The position numbers and the translations under genes are program-made. A stretch of DNA of 64,000 nt, from the NCBI GenBank assembly GCA_013397435.1, contig VZRG01002593.1, positions 29,768 through 93,767 on the forward strand. The letters are read 5' to 3'. Of this stretch, positions 23,901 to 36,260 are shown one piece after another; position 1 is the stretch's first letter; each line of letters starts with the position of its first letter. This stretch comes from Erythrocercus mccallii. Taxonomy: Eukaryota; Chordata; Aves; Passeriformes; Dicruridae. The notes under the pieces are model-generated. The model worked only from the letters and a program-made list of their open reading frames with translations. It had not been told where the DNA came from and ran no database searches.

Positions 23901-26900
23901 GGTGGTGGCACATAGGTGGCCCAGGCAAAGTGTTGTGGCTGAGCTGGGTCATGGAGGGATGCCCACAAGGTGTGCACACACCTTGCAGGGTGTCTGGGCA
24001 CAGAGTTGCCCAGCTGCATGTAGGGCAGGACTTGGCTGCAGTCACTGGGGCTGGCACAGCATGGGGTGGCCCTTGGCTTGCACATCTGGGGGGCCACAGT
24101 TGGGTGCTGCCATCCTGTGGGTGGGACATTCCCAAGCTACTGGGTGGCTGGTGCAGGAGGGGACAGGGACAAGCACTGGGGGCTGGCATGTGGGAGGTTG
24201 AGTGCCCACCCCGCACACGTGTGCTGTTCACGTGTGCGCCCACAGCCGCTGCTGCCCAGACCCCAGATGGTCGCCCGAAAGCGCTGGCCCGTCCCCCCGC
24301 CCTCCATGCAACATCATGCGTCGCTGGCGCCTTGGCCACACTCCCCATCCGGGACGCAGGGCTGGGAGCAGCTGGGGCACCCTGAGCCTGGCTGCAGGGC
24401 ACCCTCTGCCTGGCCTCCTATGGGACGCACCACCCCACCAGGGTCCCACCTCGCGCTGGCAAAGGGGTCAGCAGGGATGCTGTGGAGTGCCTGGGCATTG
24501 AAGGGGTCGTGGCACAGCCCTGCTGCCAGCCAGATGGTCCCCCTCGGGGCAGTGACCTTGTAGGGGTTGCCATGGAGGTCCCATGATGTCACCAACAGTA
24601 TGACGTGAATATAGTTGAGTGAAGTAGCATGGCACCAGGCTGTGGATGTGCCAGCAGAAAGGCTTGTCCCTGTGCCCCTATCCCCAAGCAGGGCCATGCC
24701 CTGTTCCTGCAGCTCTCGAATGCCCAGGGTTGGGACTGGGCATGCAGAGCTAAGCTGTTGTGTGCATGATGGGCCTAGGGGCAGGAATACATGCGTGGGG
24801 CTCGGGATGTTGAGGCATGGAAATAGGGGGCTCTGAGGGAATGTCATCTTCTGCTATGCTCCAAGAGCAGCTCCTGGCCCCGACCAGACGGGCAGCGGTG
24901 CCCGCAGGGAGGGCAGCGCTGCCCACTGGAGCGTGCAGGGCTGTGAGCAGCTGGACCCCACTAATGAGGCCTCATTAAGTGGGACAGGGCTGAGCCCGCT
25001 GTGCAGCCTGCTCTGCCTTGCCCTGCCTACACGAGCCAGGGAGGGCACCTGGCTCGTGGGGGTACAGCTCGTGGGGGGTAGCAGTGGCACGGCAGTGCCT
25101 GCAGGGTGGGCCAGGCAGGCATGGTGCCAGGGCAGGTGGCGTGGTGGGGTGCCGGTGCTGCAGCGGGGCGGGCGACAGGGGGCCGAGCCTGGCTGGGAGG
25201 CAAGTGGAGAGCAGTGCCAAGCGCTGGAGGCAGCGGGCGGGGGAAGGCGGGAGGGCGGGCGGCTGCTGCTGCGCCGGAGCCCGAGGTGCCAATGAAGCTG
25301 GGGACTCACGGAGCCGTCCAGCCTGGGCCCCCGGATGGCAGCTGCGAGCAGCCAGGCCCCCTCGGACCCTCTCAGCAGGTCAGTGGGCAGGTGAGAGCAG
25401 CGTCTGGGGGGCAGAGTGGGAGGCGGGCCAAGCGGAATGGTGGCCATGCCAGTGCTGTCCCCTCACCACTCATGGGTCTCCAAAACCCTTTGGGATGGTG
25501 GCTGTGCAGGACTGAGCTGCAGCTGTAGATTGGTGCCACGGCATGCTGAAGAGGTACCCCCAGTCCCCACAGCCTTTGATATGCGGTGCTTCAGGGAGGG
25601 AGGGCAGAGCATGGCACCAAACCCCTCCATGGCCTCAGTTGTGCTGGGAGCAACAAGAGATTGCCTGACAGTCGTGTGTTTGTTATCCCTGGAATCTACT
25701 GATTTTGCAGGAGAGGTGCACAGCGCCTGGGTTACAACTCAGTGCTGCAGGGGCAGAGTATAGCAAAGATCCTCCTTCTCCACCCCTCCCCTCTACCCTT
25801 TCATGGGCATCAATGAGCAATGTCAAAGTTTGCTCTGGCCCCCTCCATGGCACCCCAAGGCAGTCCTGGTGGCTTGCAGAGCATGCTCAGGGCTGTCACT
25901 GGGGCTGGACAGCCTTCTGTAATGAGGGGTGGTGAAGGCTGTGTAATACTCCTGTGGGAGGTCCTGAGGTTTGGGCGTGCCCCTCATCATTGCATTACCC
26001 GAAGCCCTGGGACTGTCCCCAGCACCATTGCCAGATGCCTTTTCCCCCACAACATGCCTCTGCTACACTGGGACAGGGGCAAACATGGGACTGGGCACCA
26101 AAGAGAGAGGGTAGGGAGAGTTAGGATGTACTGTTGAGGCTGGCAGAGTCAGGATGGGCACAGCAACCTCTGATGCAGGGATGGCACTTGTGGATTCATT
26201 ACCCCATGTACAGGGGCAAGGAGTGCAGGATCTGATTATAGGGCCCCCAGGACCCAGGATCTGTAGACAGTCAGCAAGGGCACCCAGGAGACCCGCTCTC
26301 TAAGTGACCCCATCCCTCCATCCCTTGGGACCCCGCCTCAGGCTGGGCTTCAGCTGCCTCCAACATCCTGCACCCCACTTTCTTTCCCTGGAAGAGCCAC
26401 TATTGTGGCAAATGATGTTACGATTGTATTTTTCTATCTTCCAGCAGCCCCTGCCTAACACAGCCGTGAGTTTGTTGCCATTGCCATGGCAATGAACAAT
26501 GACATCAGGCTGATGACATCAGGGGTACTGGTATCCTCTGCTGGCATTGCAGGAGCAGCCCTGACAGCCCCTGAGTTGGAGGTTGGATGGAAAAATTGGG
26601 GTCTCTCACTGGTTCGTGGGGGCTGGATAAGGTTTGTGCCCACAGAGTGCCTCTGCTGGGCTGGCATACCCCCACGTGGACAGTTTGAATGGGGGAAAAA
26701 AGAGGAGGGGGTTCATGCTGGAGAAACCTCCCATGAAGATATCCCCTTCCAGTATCGACCCTGCCACCATCACAAGCTTACCAGCCATAAATCAGGGCCC
26801 CTTAGGGAAGTGGGGGGCATCCGGGCACCCCAGCCAAGCTGTCATTGTGTGAGGCGATGCTGCTTAGCATGAGAAAGACTTTGGTGCCAGGCAGGGTGAT

Positions 26901-29900
26901 GGATGATGCCTGCTTTGCTGGGCTGGGGAAGTTTTGGCCATAGTGTATGGGGGGTTCCCTGGAGAAGGGGGAAGGATGCCCTGGGCACCCCGAACATCCC
27001 CTTTTGGGATGTTTTGGATATTGCTTTTTGGAACTTCCCTCCTGGAGACATTTGGGGTGCCTGTGGCATCCTTCCTCCTCCCTGATGTTATCACCCAAGC
27101 CAGGCATCCTTTGAAGCTGCATTGGATTATATGCATGGAAAATCTGGGGCCTGGGAGCAGGACCTGGTCTCCCCAGAGACTGCACTGTTGCTGGGTGGCA
27201 GCTCTCCCTTTGCATTCCATCTTTCCCCCCTTCCCACAGCAGGGAAAAGGGGAAGTTTCATCTTCCCAGATGTATGGGTTCTCTCTATCCACCCCCTTCT
27301 TTTACCATTTGGGGTTGGGAGGGTGCCTAATGAGTGTAAAGGACAGGGTGACCTTCCTAGATTTGGGGAGGGGGGGTTGTAGCGAGCTGATGGGTGAGCA
27401 TGTGTTTGCACACGTGTGCTCGCTTGTGCATGCATGGACACATGTGGCCGCCCCCTTATTGGGAACAAGTGCACCAAAGCCCAGTGCTGCAGGAAAAGAG
27501 GAGGGAGCAGCACGGGCCTGGTGGTTTCATTGCACTGGTGCCAAGTAACTCAAATTTGGGGTGCTCCATGAGGCTTGGGAGTGAAGCTAGGGTCACCTGA
27601 GCAGAGCAATGGTTTGGAACAGGGATGAGCAACAGGAACTGCCCTGTGAGCACCAGGGATGCTGGCTGAGGTGGTGCCATATAGTGTATCTGGTCCCCTC
27701 ACCAGACCCTTTGTCAGGGAGGCTGGAGCATTGCCCCCACTCCTGCTGGCTGTGCTGCTCATTAGGAGCCTCGTTAGTGCGAGCAGCTTAATCAGAGGCT
27801 TCCTGATGGGATCAGTCTGCTCGAGTGGGCAGTGTGCCCTGGCATGGGGACACTGCCAATATCCTGTCCCCCGCTTTGGGGAGCCCTGAGTCCTGCTCTT
27901 GCACAGCACCCCACAGTGAGAACCTCTGCTGGGAGGGAGGTCCCCCAGCACCTGGAGCTGCTGTGAGCTTGTTTCTGATGGACCCTTGGCTCACAGGGTC
28001 AGGTGGGGGCACTCCAGTTCCCTGGCCGGGCACGGGGATTGCCCCTATAGCCCTGCCCGAAGTGCCCTCGGATCCCCCCTCGCCCCTGTCCTGCAGCCCT
28101 GCTCCGCTGCAGCCCCCCCGCAGCCCGCGGCGCGTGCGGCCCCGCTGCAGCAGATGGCTTTGTTTGGCAGCGCGGCGCTGGAGTCGCTGGGCATCACGTC
28201 CCGGCTGTGCCGGCCCTAATCAAATGATACGGTTAGGTGCACCGCGCCTGCTGCCTGCGCCCCGCCGGCGTGAGCAGATCCAAAGTGACGGCTCCCATTT
28301 GTGGCCCACTCACTGCTGCCATCAGCCATTATGGGGGGCACACGGAGAGGGGGCCAGCTGCGGGAGAGGCGTGAGGTGGGCACGGACACTGGGGTGTCTG
28401 TGGTGGTGAGGCCAGCACTGTGGAGTTCCAACAGGGTCCTAGGGCTGCTGGCACCCTGTGCTGCTCCTCTAGGAGCATGGGTGCTGTGGGACTATGGACT
28501 GGCAACCAGCACCCTCACCTGGCCTCAGGTGGGGAGGAGAGGGCTTGCGGCACATCTGCATTGTGAAATGCCATCTACCCTCAGCCTAGCCTGCTAGAGC
28601 TCCACAGCATCCATGCAGGACATTAGTACGACCCCAGGGCTGTGCTGGGACAGAGCCATGGCGTGATGGGTGCCATCCCTGCTGGGGTGACAGGCACTCA
28701 TCTCCTTTGTTGTCCTCCTTGGTGTGAGCTCACATTGTGTGGCAGTCTGCACAAAGCAGCCTTTCTTGCCCCCTGCTGCCCTCCTGCCCCCCATAATCTC
28801 CTGCAGTGAGAGACAGCTGGGCACTGGGGCTGTCCATGCAGGGGACCCAACTGCATGGGACCTCCTGTGAGCTGCCCCAGGCATGGTGCCCTTGCTTAGT
28901 GCTGAGCTGGCAGTAGGACCCTGGCTGAAGCAGGGTGCTTTTTCCGGGGGGATACCCAGGCCCCTGCCAGCTCTAGTCACTCACTTCCCATCAAGAGGGG
29001 CTTCTGCTTCAACCCAGGGGTTCCACAATATCCCCCCAAGTCGTGGGCAGTGGCCACCCAGCAGGACCTCTCTCACTGCAGGGTGCAGGGTAGGGGGGGC
29101 ATGAGAACAGAGGCCCCTTTGTGCTTTGGCGCCTGGACCTGCTTTGTATGAGTTGCAGGCTCTCCCTTTGCTGCAGCCGGGCTCTGGGCAGAGCCATTCA
29201 CTGGGGGGGGGCCGACACCACTGCCCTCCCCCTCCTTGGCACTGCCTGTGTGTGGCAGGCAGCAGGGGCAGGCAGGGGGGCGGGATGGGGAAGGATGCCG
29301 GGGACCTCCCAGTCCCACTTGGCAGCTGTCACCCTTCCAACGGGGCCAGCAGGGGGGTCCCCAATTGACACGTCCTATGGCATCTCTCCACAGAACGGCG
29401 CTGTACCCGGGGAGCAGGGCAAGCAGGAGAAGACCGTCAAGCGTGGCAACTGGGGCAACCAGATTGAGTTTGTGCTGACCAGTGTGGGCTATGCCGTGGG
29501 CCTAGGCAACGTTTGGCGCTTCCCATACCTCTGCTACCGCAATGGGGGAGGTGGGTGTGAGGGGCCCAGGGGAGTGGGGTTCCTCTGGGCAGGTGTGGGG
29601 CTGTGCACCCCAGCGGGGCTGGGGTGGTGCAGGGCTTGGGAAGCACAGCCGTGCCTGGGGTTACTGCTCACTCATCCTCTGGTTCCTGCTCACCAGGTGC
29701 CTTCATGTTCCCCTACTTCATCATGCTTGTGTTCTGCGGCATCCCCCTCTTCTTCATGGAGCTCTCCTTTGGGCAGTTTGCCAGCCAGGGCTGCCTTGGT
29801 GTCTGGAGGGTCAGCCCCATGTTCAAAGGTAAGGAACTGCCTGTTCGTACTGGCACAGGCCAGCATGGGACACCTACTGTCACAGTGCCTGGCAGCTGGT

Positions 29901-32900
29901 GTGACCCTCACACACCATGGGGTGCATGCACACCTCTGGCACACGACACGGCCCAGTGCAGGCACCTGCAGCTCTTGCAGTCCTGCACACGCGTGCCCTG
30001 TGCACAGATCATAGTCTGCATTGCACTGGTCCCCTGTGCACAAGCCCACCCTGGCTACACTGCCCTGCACAGCCTGCCTGGCAGCCCTTGCACGCATTAC
30101 AAATGCCCCTGTGCACACGCGTCTCATCTCCTGCGCAAACCCCCACCCTGCGCTGGCAACCACTGCAGGCATTACCCACACATCCCTGCATATGCCACAC
30201 GTGTCCCCAGCGCATCACTCTTGCAGAGGCCACTCAGGTCCCCTGAACACACTGTGGCATGTCCAGCTGTGGGCATGCTTCTGCAGTCGTCTCCCTGGTC
30301 CTTAGGTTGCAGGTGCTGTGCCCACATGCTTGCCCTGCCGTGGCTTGGACCCTGCTCCAGGTGCATCTCCTGGCTTCCCAGTGTGCTCCCATGCTGCTGG
30401 CTCCCCTGGCCCACACCTGCAGGCTGCCTGCCAGGTGACATGCCCACAATGTCATGTCTGACTGCAAGCAGCCCATGCACACGCTCTTGTGTGCTCTGCA
30501 GTGGTATGCTGAGCCTGGGGTTCACTTCCCTGTGCTCATGCGGCCTGTCACATGCCACCAGATAACTGCAGGCCTGAAATCACTGTGGCTAGGAGTGACC
30601 CCCATCCAGTTGTTCTCTCAGGCTGCAGACCCCAAGGGTTTGCCTGCAGCCTGTGTGCATTGCCATGTGTCCATGGGGACCCTCTACGCTTGTTTGGAGG
30701 TAGAGGTTCTCGTGCACAGTGCTCCTCACACCTGTGCCAAAGCCAGGCACTGAGCTGCTGCAAGGCTGCTGACAGCATTGCATGTAGCCCACTCCTCCCA
30801 TGCCACAACCCCTGGTGCTGTGTGCTGTGCTGCTGCACCCTGCCGCTCACCCCTCCCCGGTGCTGTTCCCAGGCGTGGGCTACGGGATGATGGTGGTGTC
30901 CACATACATCGGGATCTACTACAACGTGGTGATCTGTATTGCCTTCTACTACTTCTTTGTGTCCATGACGCGCGTGCTGCCCTGGACGTACTGCAGCAAC
31001 CCCTGGAACACGCCCGACTGCGTGGGGGTGCTGGATGGGAACGTCTCCAGCCGTGTTGCCCTCAACATCACCCAGCTCCTCAACACCACCCAGAAGCGCA
31101 CCAGCCCCAGCGAGGAGTACTGGAGGTACCGGGGCCTGGGGTCAGGGATAGGGGAGGTGATGATGGTTGGGCCCTGCTGACACTGCTGCCCCCTCTCCAC
31201 ACAGGAGGTATGTGCTGAACCTGTCGGATGACATCGGGAACCTGGGCGAGGTGCGGCTGCCCCTCCTGGGCTGCCTTGGTGTCTCCTGGGTTGTCGTCTT
31301 CCTCTGCCTCATCAAGGGCGTGAAATCCTCGGGGAAGGTACCTGTGTGCTCCCTCTCCAGGCCCCTCCCTGTGGGTGTGGACATGCCTTTGGGACAGATG
31401 GCCATGTCCCCTCTAGGCACAGCCACTCCCTTACTGGGAATGAACCTCCCATTTTGGACATGTCCCAGTCCCTTCTGGGCACAGCTCCTCCTCTTTGTCC
31501 TTGCCCTCTGTGTGTGCTCCTCCCACTCTGGAAAAGGCCACACCCCTGTGACCTGGCCACATCCCTTTTGGACACAGCTCCTCCCCTGTGGCCGTGGTCC
31601 CACATCTTTGGACCGTATCTTGTCCCTTCTCTGGACCATATCCTCTCCTGGTCTGTCACTCCACTCCCTGGGCCATAACCCCTGCACATAACCACACCTT
31701 AGCCACGCCTGCCTGTGTCCTCACCCCTACCCCCATCCCCACCTCACTGAGGTGCTGCTCCACAGGTAGTGTATTTCACGGCCACCTTTCCCTATGTGGT
31801 GCTCACCATCCTCTTCGTGCGCGGCATCACGCTGGAGGGGGCCGTCACTGGCATCATGTACTACCTGACACCCCAGTGGGACAAGATCCTCAATGCCAAG
31901 GTGAGCAGGGATGAAGGGTGGCGGGCAGCCAGGACTGAGCGGGGCTGGGGGCACAGCACTGACCATCCCACTGCCACAGGTGTGGGGTGACGCGGCCTCG
32001 CAGATCTTCTACTCACTAGGCTGTGCCTGGGGCGGGCTCATCACCATGGCCTCCTACAACAAATTCAACAACAACTGCTACCGGTGAGTGCCCGACCACA
32101 GTCCCCCAGCCCTGCCACTGCCCTCGTGTCCGCTGTCGGTCCTGACTCCCCTTCCCATAGGGACAGCATCATCATCAGCATCACCAACTGTGCTACCAGC
32201 GTCTATGCTGGCTTCGTCATCTTCTCCATCCTGGGCTTCATGGCCAACCACCTGGGTGTGGATGTCTCCAAAGTGGCAGACCATGGGCCAGGCCTGGCCT
32301 TCGTCGCCTACCCTGAGGCCCTCACCTTGCTCCCCATCTCGCCACTGTGGTCCATTCTCTTCTTCTTTATGCTCATCCTCCTGGGGCTGGGAACACAGGT
32401 AGGTCATGATGGGGCCAGCATGTTCAAATGGGGTGGCATGGTGGGGCCAGGGTGGTGACATGCTGCCCCCTTTGCCCCCTATGTAGTTCTGCCTGCTGGA
32501 GACTCTGGTCACAGCCATTGTGGATGAGGTGGGAAATGAGTGGATCATCCGCAAAAAGACCTTTGTAACGCTGGGAGTGGCTGTGGCTGGCTTCCTGCTG
32601 GGCATCCCACTCACCACACAGGTAAGTGACCATGGGACTGTCGCCCAGGGCTGCCATTGCCATGGTTACCTTCATCAGCCACATCTACTTCATTTGCTAC
32701 TGTGATGGTAGTGACAGCCAGGGCCTGGTCATGTCACACCAACACTGGGTTCGGTACCCAGAATTAAGTGTCTCCATGCTGACTCTGGCATCAGGCATTG
32801 CCATGCCAGCTGTGGTGGTATCCTATCCAAGCTGCCTGTTGCCAGCACAGTCAGCATGGCTGTGCTGTTGCCCTGCCAGCAGCAGTGGTACCACAGGGGC

Positions 32901-34173
32901 AGCTGTACCAATGCGTCTGTCTTCCAGGCGGGCATCTACTGGCTCCTGCTGATGGACAACTACGCTGCCAGCTTCTCCCTGGTGGTCATCTCCTGCATCA
33001 TGTGTGTGGCCATCATGTACATCTATGGTAGGTGCAGCTGCCTGCAGCCAATCGGATGATAGGGCTGACCCAACCAGCCAATGGGGAAGGGTTGCCCCAA
33101 CATCTGGCCAATCAGCAGTTTGCTCTGTGCTACATGGGGAGGCTGTTGCCCAATTGGGAGCTGTGGCCTGGGGAGGCTCCTGGTTCCCACCATGATGGCG
33201 CTGGGGCTGGAGCTGGGTGGGCGGTGAGGGGGCTCAGGTCACCATCAGGGCTGATGGTCACTTTTCTCCCCAGGGCACCGTAACTACTTCAAGGACATTG
33301 AGATGATGCTGGGCTTTCCTCCCCCACTCTTCTTCCAGATCTGCTGGCGCTTCATCTCACCTGCCATCATATTTGTGAGCATCACAACCATGGGGCATTG
33401 GGCTGTGGGAGGAGGGGCTGAGGAGCTCACCTGGGTGAGGAGCTCACCATGGCACTCCCTAGAGAGTGCTGGGTTCAGGAGAGCAGCAATAGGGCAGAGC
33501 AGGGAAGTTGTGGGGGCACAGAGCAAGCTGGCTGCTCTCCACTGGCTGATCCTGCCTATCCCTTCCCAGTTCATCCTGGTCTTCACAGTGATCCAGTACC
33601 GGCCCATCTCCTACAATGAGTATGTCTACCCTACCTGGGCCATCAGCATTGGCTTCCTCATGGCACTCTCTTCTGTCATCTGCATCCCTATCTACGCCAT
33701 CTACAAAGTGTGCCGCTCTGAGGGGGACACACTGCTTGAGGTGGGTGGCCAGGGGCTACACCCCTTTGTCTACGTCCCACCTGGGGCTGCCATCAAGGCT
33801 GTCGCTGACCTCACTGGAGCTGTCAGCAGTGGCTGTGTGCAGGCAGCATGCATAGGGCACCACATGTCTGTGCACCCCTGGAAGCTGCTGGCATGTTGGT
33901 GTAGATTGGGCAGGGGAGGATGGTGGGTGCTAATCTTGTCTCCATCCTCTCCCTTTCTAGCGCTTGAAAAATGCTACCAAGGCAAGCAAGGACTGGGGCC
34001 CAGCACTGCCAGAGCACCGCAGTGGGCGCTACGCCCCGGCGTTCAGCCCTTCCACCGAGTCCCACCTGGAGGTGCAGCCCCTGCAGCCAGAGAAGGGCCA
34101 GAGTGAAGCAGCGGCTGCATCCCCCGTGCAGGGCAGCAATGGCTCAGCCCACAGCCAGGACTCCAGACTGTGA
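20946..34173 (+). CDS. SLC6A9: Sodium- and chloride-dependent glycine transporter 1 (GlyT1)
   Basis: GlyT1 is a plasma-membrane SLC6 carrier that takes up glycine with Na+ and Cl-, mainly in glia, and sets glycine levels at inhibitory and NMDA synapses. Coding exons: 20946-20975, 29394-29550, 29697-29828, 30873-31125, 31205-31337, 31766-31900, 31980-32083, 32161-32398, 32487-32621, 32928-33027, 33274-33374, 33570-33740, 33961-34173. They join in phase to 633 residues, matching human GlyT1a as I remember it. The first exon encodes MADKCSEGLL, joined to NGAVPGEQ. TM1 carries GYAVGLGNVWRFPYL of the Na+/substrate site. Extracellular loop 2 keeps the Cys pair (TYCSNPWNTPDC) and has sequons NVS, NIT and NTT. 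The C-terminus ends in DSRL, like the human PDZ-binding DSRI. The exon ending at 31125 has a weak donor (GTACCG). The exon with the start has a good acceptor at 20830, so it is probably the second exon of the transcript. Confidence 0.95.
24962..24977. promoter_or_regulatory. 16-bp perfect palindrome TAATGAGGCCTCATTA
   Basis: The sequence equals its own reverse complement and contains two inverted TAAT cores ten bases apart, an arrangement suited to paired homeodomain binding. It lies about 330 bases upstream of the candidate GlyT1b-type first exon. Binding is inferred from the motif only. Palindromes of this length can occur by chance in a window this size, though rarely. Confidence 0.45.
25292..25378 (+). 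CDS. SLC6A9: Candidate alternative first exon of SLC6A9 (GlyT1b-like)
   Basis: An ATG opens 29 codons beginning MKLGTHGAVQPGPP and ending GPLGPSQQ. A CAG|GTCAGT donor follows in phase 0, exactly what is needed to join NGAVPGEQ at 29394. Human GlyT1b likewise starts from its own promoter with a short exon ending in Gln before NGAVP. GC boxes (GGGCGGG near 25253) and CpG-rich text lie just upstream with no TATA box. An overlapping second frame starts MAAASSQAPS, curiously like the human MAAAHGPVAPS, but ends in the wrong phase. The transporter core would be unchanged and only the cytosolic N-terminus would differ. Confidence 0.55.
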
Positions 34174-35800
34174 TCCCCCACAATCTCCGCACCCCCTCTA
34201 ACCCCTCTTGCACCTTCCGCTGGCGGAGCCTGGCTCCGGGCCGCACCGGACCATGGGGGCTCTCAGCACCCATCCCCGAGACCCCCCACCTCCTTGCCGG
34301 TTAACCCCTCCTGCCCCCGCCCCTGTGGCATTCGTTAACCCTCGTGTTTACGGTAACCTTTGTGCTCGACGCTGGGACAAGAGAGGAGGGGGCACAGCCC
34401 TGGGAGGGCCGGGAGCCAGAGGCACTTTGCAGGGGCTTTGACCTGGGGTTATGCACAGGATGGGGGGGGTGGGATGCTCCCAGGCTCCCACCCCCCCTTC
34501 CCTAAGCCAGGCAGCCTGCCCTGCCATGGGGCACCCTCCTGACCTTCCCATGGGGAGGACATGGGGTGGGACCAGGGTTGGGAATGCCAGGATTGCCTGC
34601 GGCCTGTGTGTGCACAAGGCTATTGTGGCAGGGGTTGGCACTACAGGGACCCCGAGCCTGGGTGCACACCCACCGTGGCACAGAGCCTACTGGGTGTCAC
34701 AGGTGGTCATACCCAGGGCTGCTGCAAGGCACCAGGCCAGCACAAGGAGCTGGGGGGCAAGTATGTTGCTTGCACTGGCAGGGGAATCTGATGGTACAAG
34801 ACACAAGCACTTAGAGCACACGTGTGTACACGTGTGTGTCCCTCACAGACAGCACGGGCACACATGTGGCATATGTGGGCATGCACATATGCACGGTATG
34901 CCGGGGCTGTGCAGGCAGTGAGCTGGGATGGGCCCCTCCATGCACCCCTCCACCCTGTGCCTGCACTGGGGTCTGTGGATGCCCTTCTGGGTGGTCAGGC
35001 ATCGCCTACAAAGCTGGGCACAGCCACAAGCAGCATGGGCACAGCCCAGTGCTGCTGCCTGCCCCACAGTGGGGCAGGAGGCTGGGGAGTACTTAAGCCT
35101 GGCCAGGGGGTAACCAGACATGGATGAGGTCCAGCTCTCCCTGGCAGCTCCAGCACTGGCAGGGGAGGACCCTCCATGGTGCTAAGGGGGAGCAGGATGG
35201 ACTGGCCTCCCCCAGCTGCTACTTAGCAAGAGGTACCAGCGGAGACACGAAGGGCTGCACCAGCCCACTCGCTCCGAGCCATCTGGGGATGCTCAGTCCC
35301 CAACCAGTATTAGTGGGACAGGATGCACTGGCAAAGGCCGGGCAGTTTTAAATCTGTCTTCCAGCTCCAGCCAAAGGGCTTGGAGTTCTTGATTTGGGGT
35401 GGATGGGATGAGATCCTTCCTACCCCACTTGCTCCCCTCCCAGCCAGCACTCTGTGCTCCCTATGTTGCAGCCCCGAGGCTGGCACAGGGACACGACACA
35501 GCTTGGTGTGGTGGCGGGAGGCAGTGGGCAGCGAGCCCCAGCAGGATGTTCCAGCTCCCCGTCCCGAGCCCCCCGTCGTGCCGCGGCGAGGGGCGCAGGT
35601 TCCCGCATGGTGCCCGTGCCCTGCCCCTCGAGTCACGCCGCTACTCTTCACCTCTAATTGTTAGCAATAACGCACGCGTCCCTGGGCAGCACTGCCTGTG
35701 CCAGTGTCTCTGGGCAGCGCTGCCTGTGCCAGTGTCTCTCCTGGTGTAGAGTTCTAAAGTATCCTAGATTTTAATGAGATTTATATTCCTGAGGCTGTGT
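34174..35800 (+). other. SLC6A9: SLC6A9 3' untranslated region (extent uncertain)
   Basis: The sequence after the stop has no coding signal. I see no canonical AATAAA on the plus strand before 36263. A CpG-rich patch lies at 35520-35640. AT-richer text at 35745-35800 followed by GT-rich sequence (CTGTGTCCTGCTGTG) would suit a cleavage site with a variant signal. An ATTAAA at 36258 is the alternative end. The true 3' end cannot be fixed from sequence alone. Confidence 0.45.
35679..35734. repeat. Two tandem 28-bp units
   Basis: The units at 35679-35706 and 35707-35734 both read TCYCTGGGCAGCRCTGCCTG followed by TGCCAGTG, differing at two positions. This is a recent local duplication in the probable SLC6A9 3' UTR. 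Confidence 0.85.
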
Positions 35801-36254
35801 CCTGCTGTGCCCTTCTTTGGGAACCATGTGGGGGAAGGGAGGGCTTGAAGAGTAGAGGACCACACTTAATGGGTGCCAGGTATTGGCATGCAACAATCAC
35901 CTAGGTTCTGGGGAATTCTCCTTTGCCCTACCTGGACGTACAAAACCAGCTGGAGGTAAGGCAGAGCATGGAGGACAGGCCTATCCCTGCTGTGGAAAAG
36001 CATTGTCCCCAAATGGATGGGAGGGCAGCTGGCTTTGCCCTGTGCACTTCACCCTAGGTGGGCCGTTTGTTAGGCCCCCCTGCATTGCTGAGTCAGCTCG
36101 GGGGTCCCCCAAGGGTGGACAGGGTGAGGCGGGAGCTCTCCAAGCCAGTAGCTGGAGGTGGCAGACAGGACATCCTCTCTATACTCCACAATCCCACTTC
36201 CTCATCAGACGGTGCTTTCTCCCACCCCCACAAAGCCTGCCAACTTTTCAAACT

Positions 36255-36260
36255 TTTATT
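36255..36260 (-). terminator. B4GALT2: B4GALT2 polyadenylation signal AATAAA
   Basis: On the minus strand AATAAA occurs about 1.1 kb after the B4GALT2 stop, with no earlier canonical signal. It overlaps an ATTAAA on the plus strand (36258-36263), so the nine bases TTTATTAAA could serve both converging genes. The B4GALT2 3' UTR would run from 37374 down to about 36240. Confidence 0.65.

Larger units (their letters stand above)
20976..29393 (+). other. SLC6A9: First long intron of SLC6A9 (GlyT1a form)
   Basis: This 8.4-kb intron separates the ten-residue start exon from the core exons. It contains a candidate alternative first exon at 25292-25378, a perfect 16-bp homeodomain-type palindrome at 24962 and CpG-richer text at 25130-25390 and 28060-28270. 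No other coding exon or named repeat was recognised. Confidence 0.7.
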
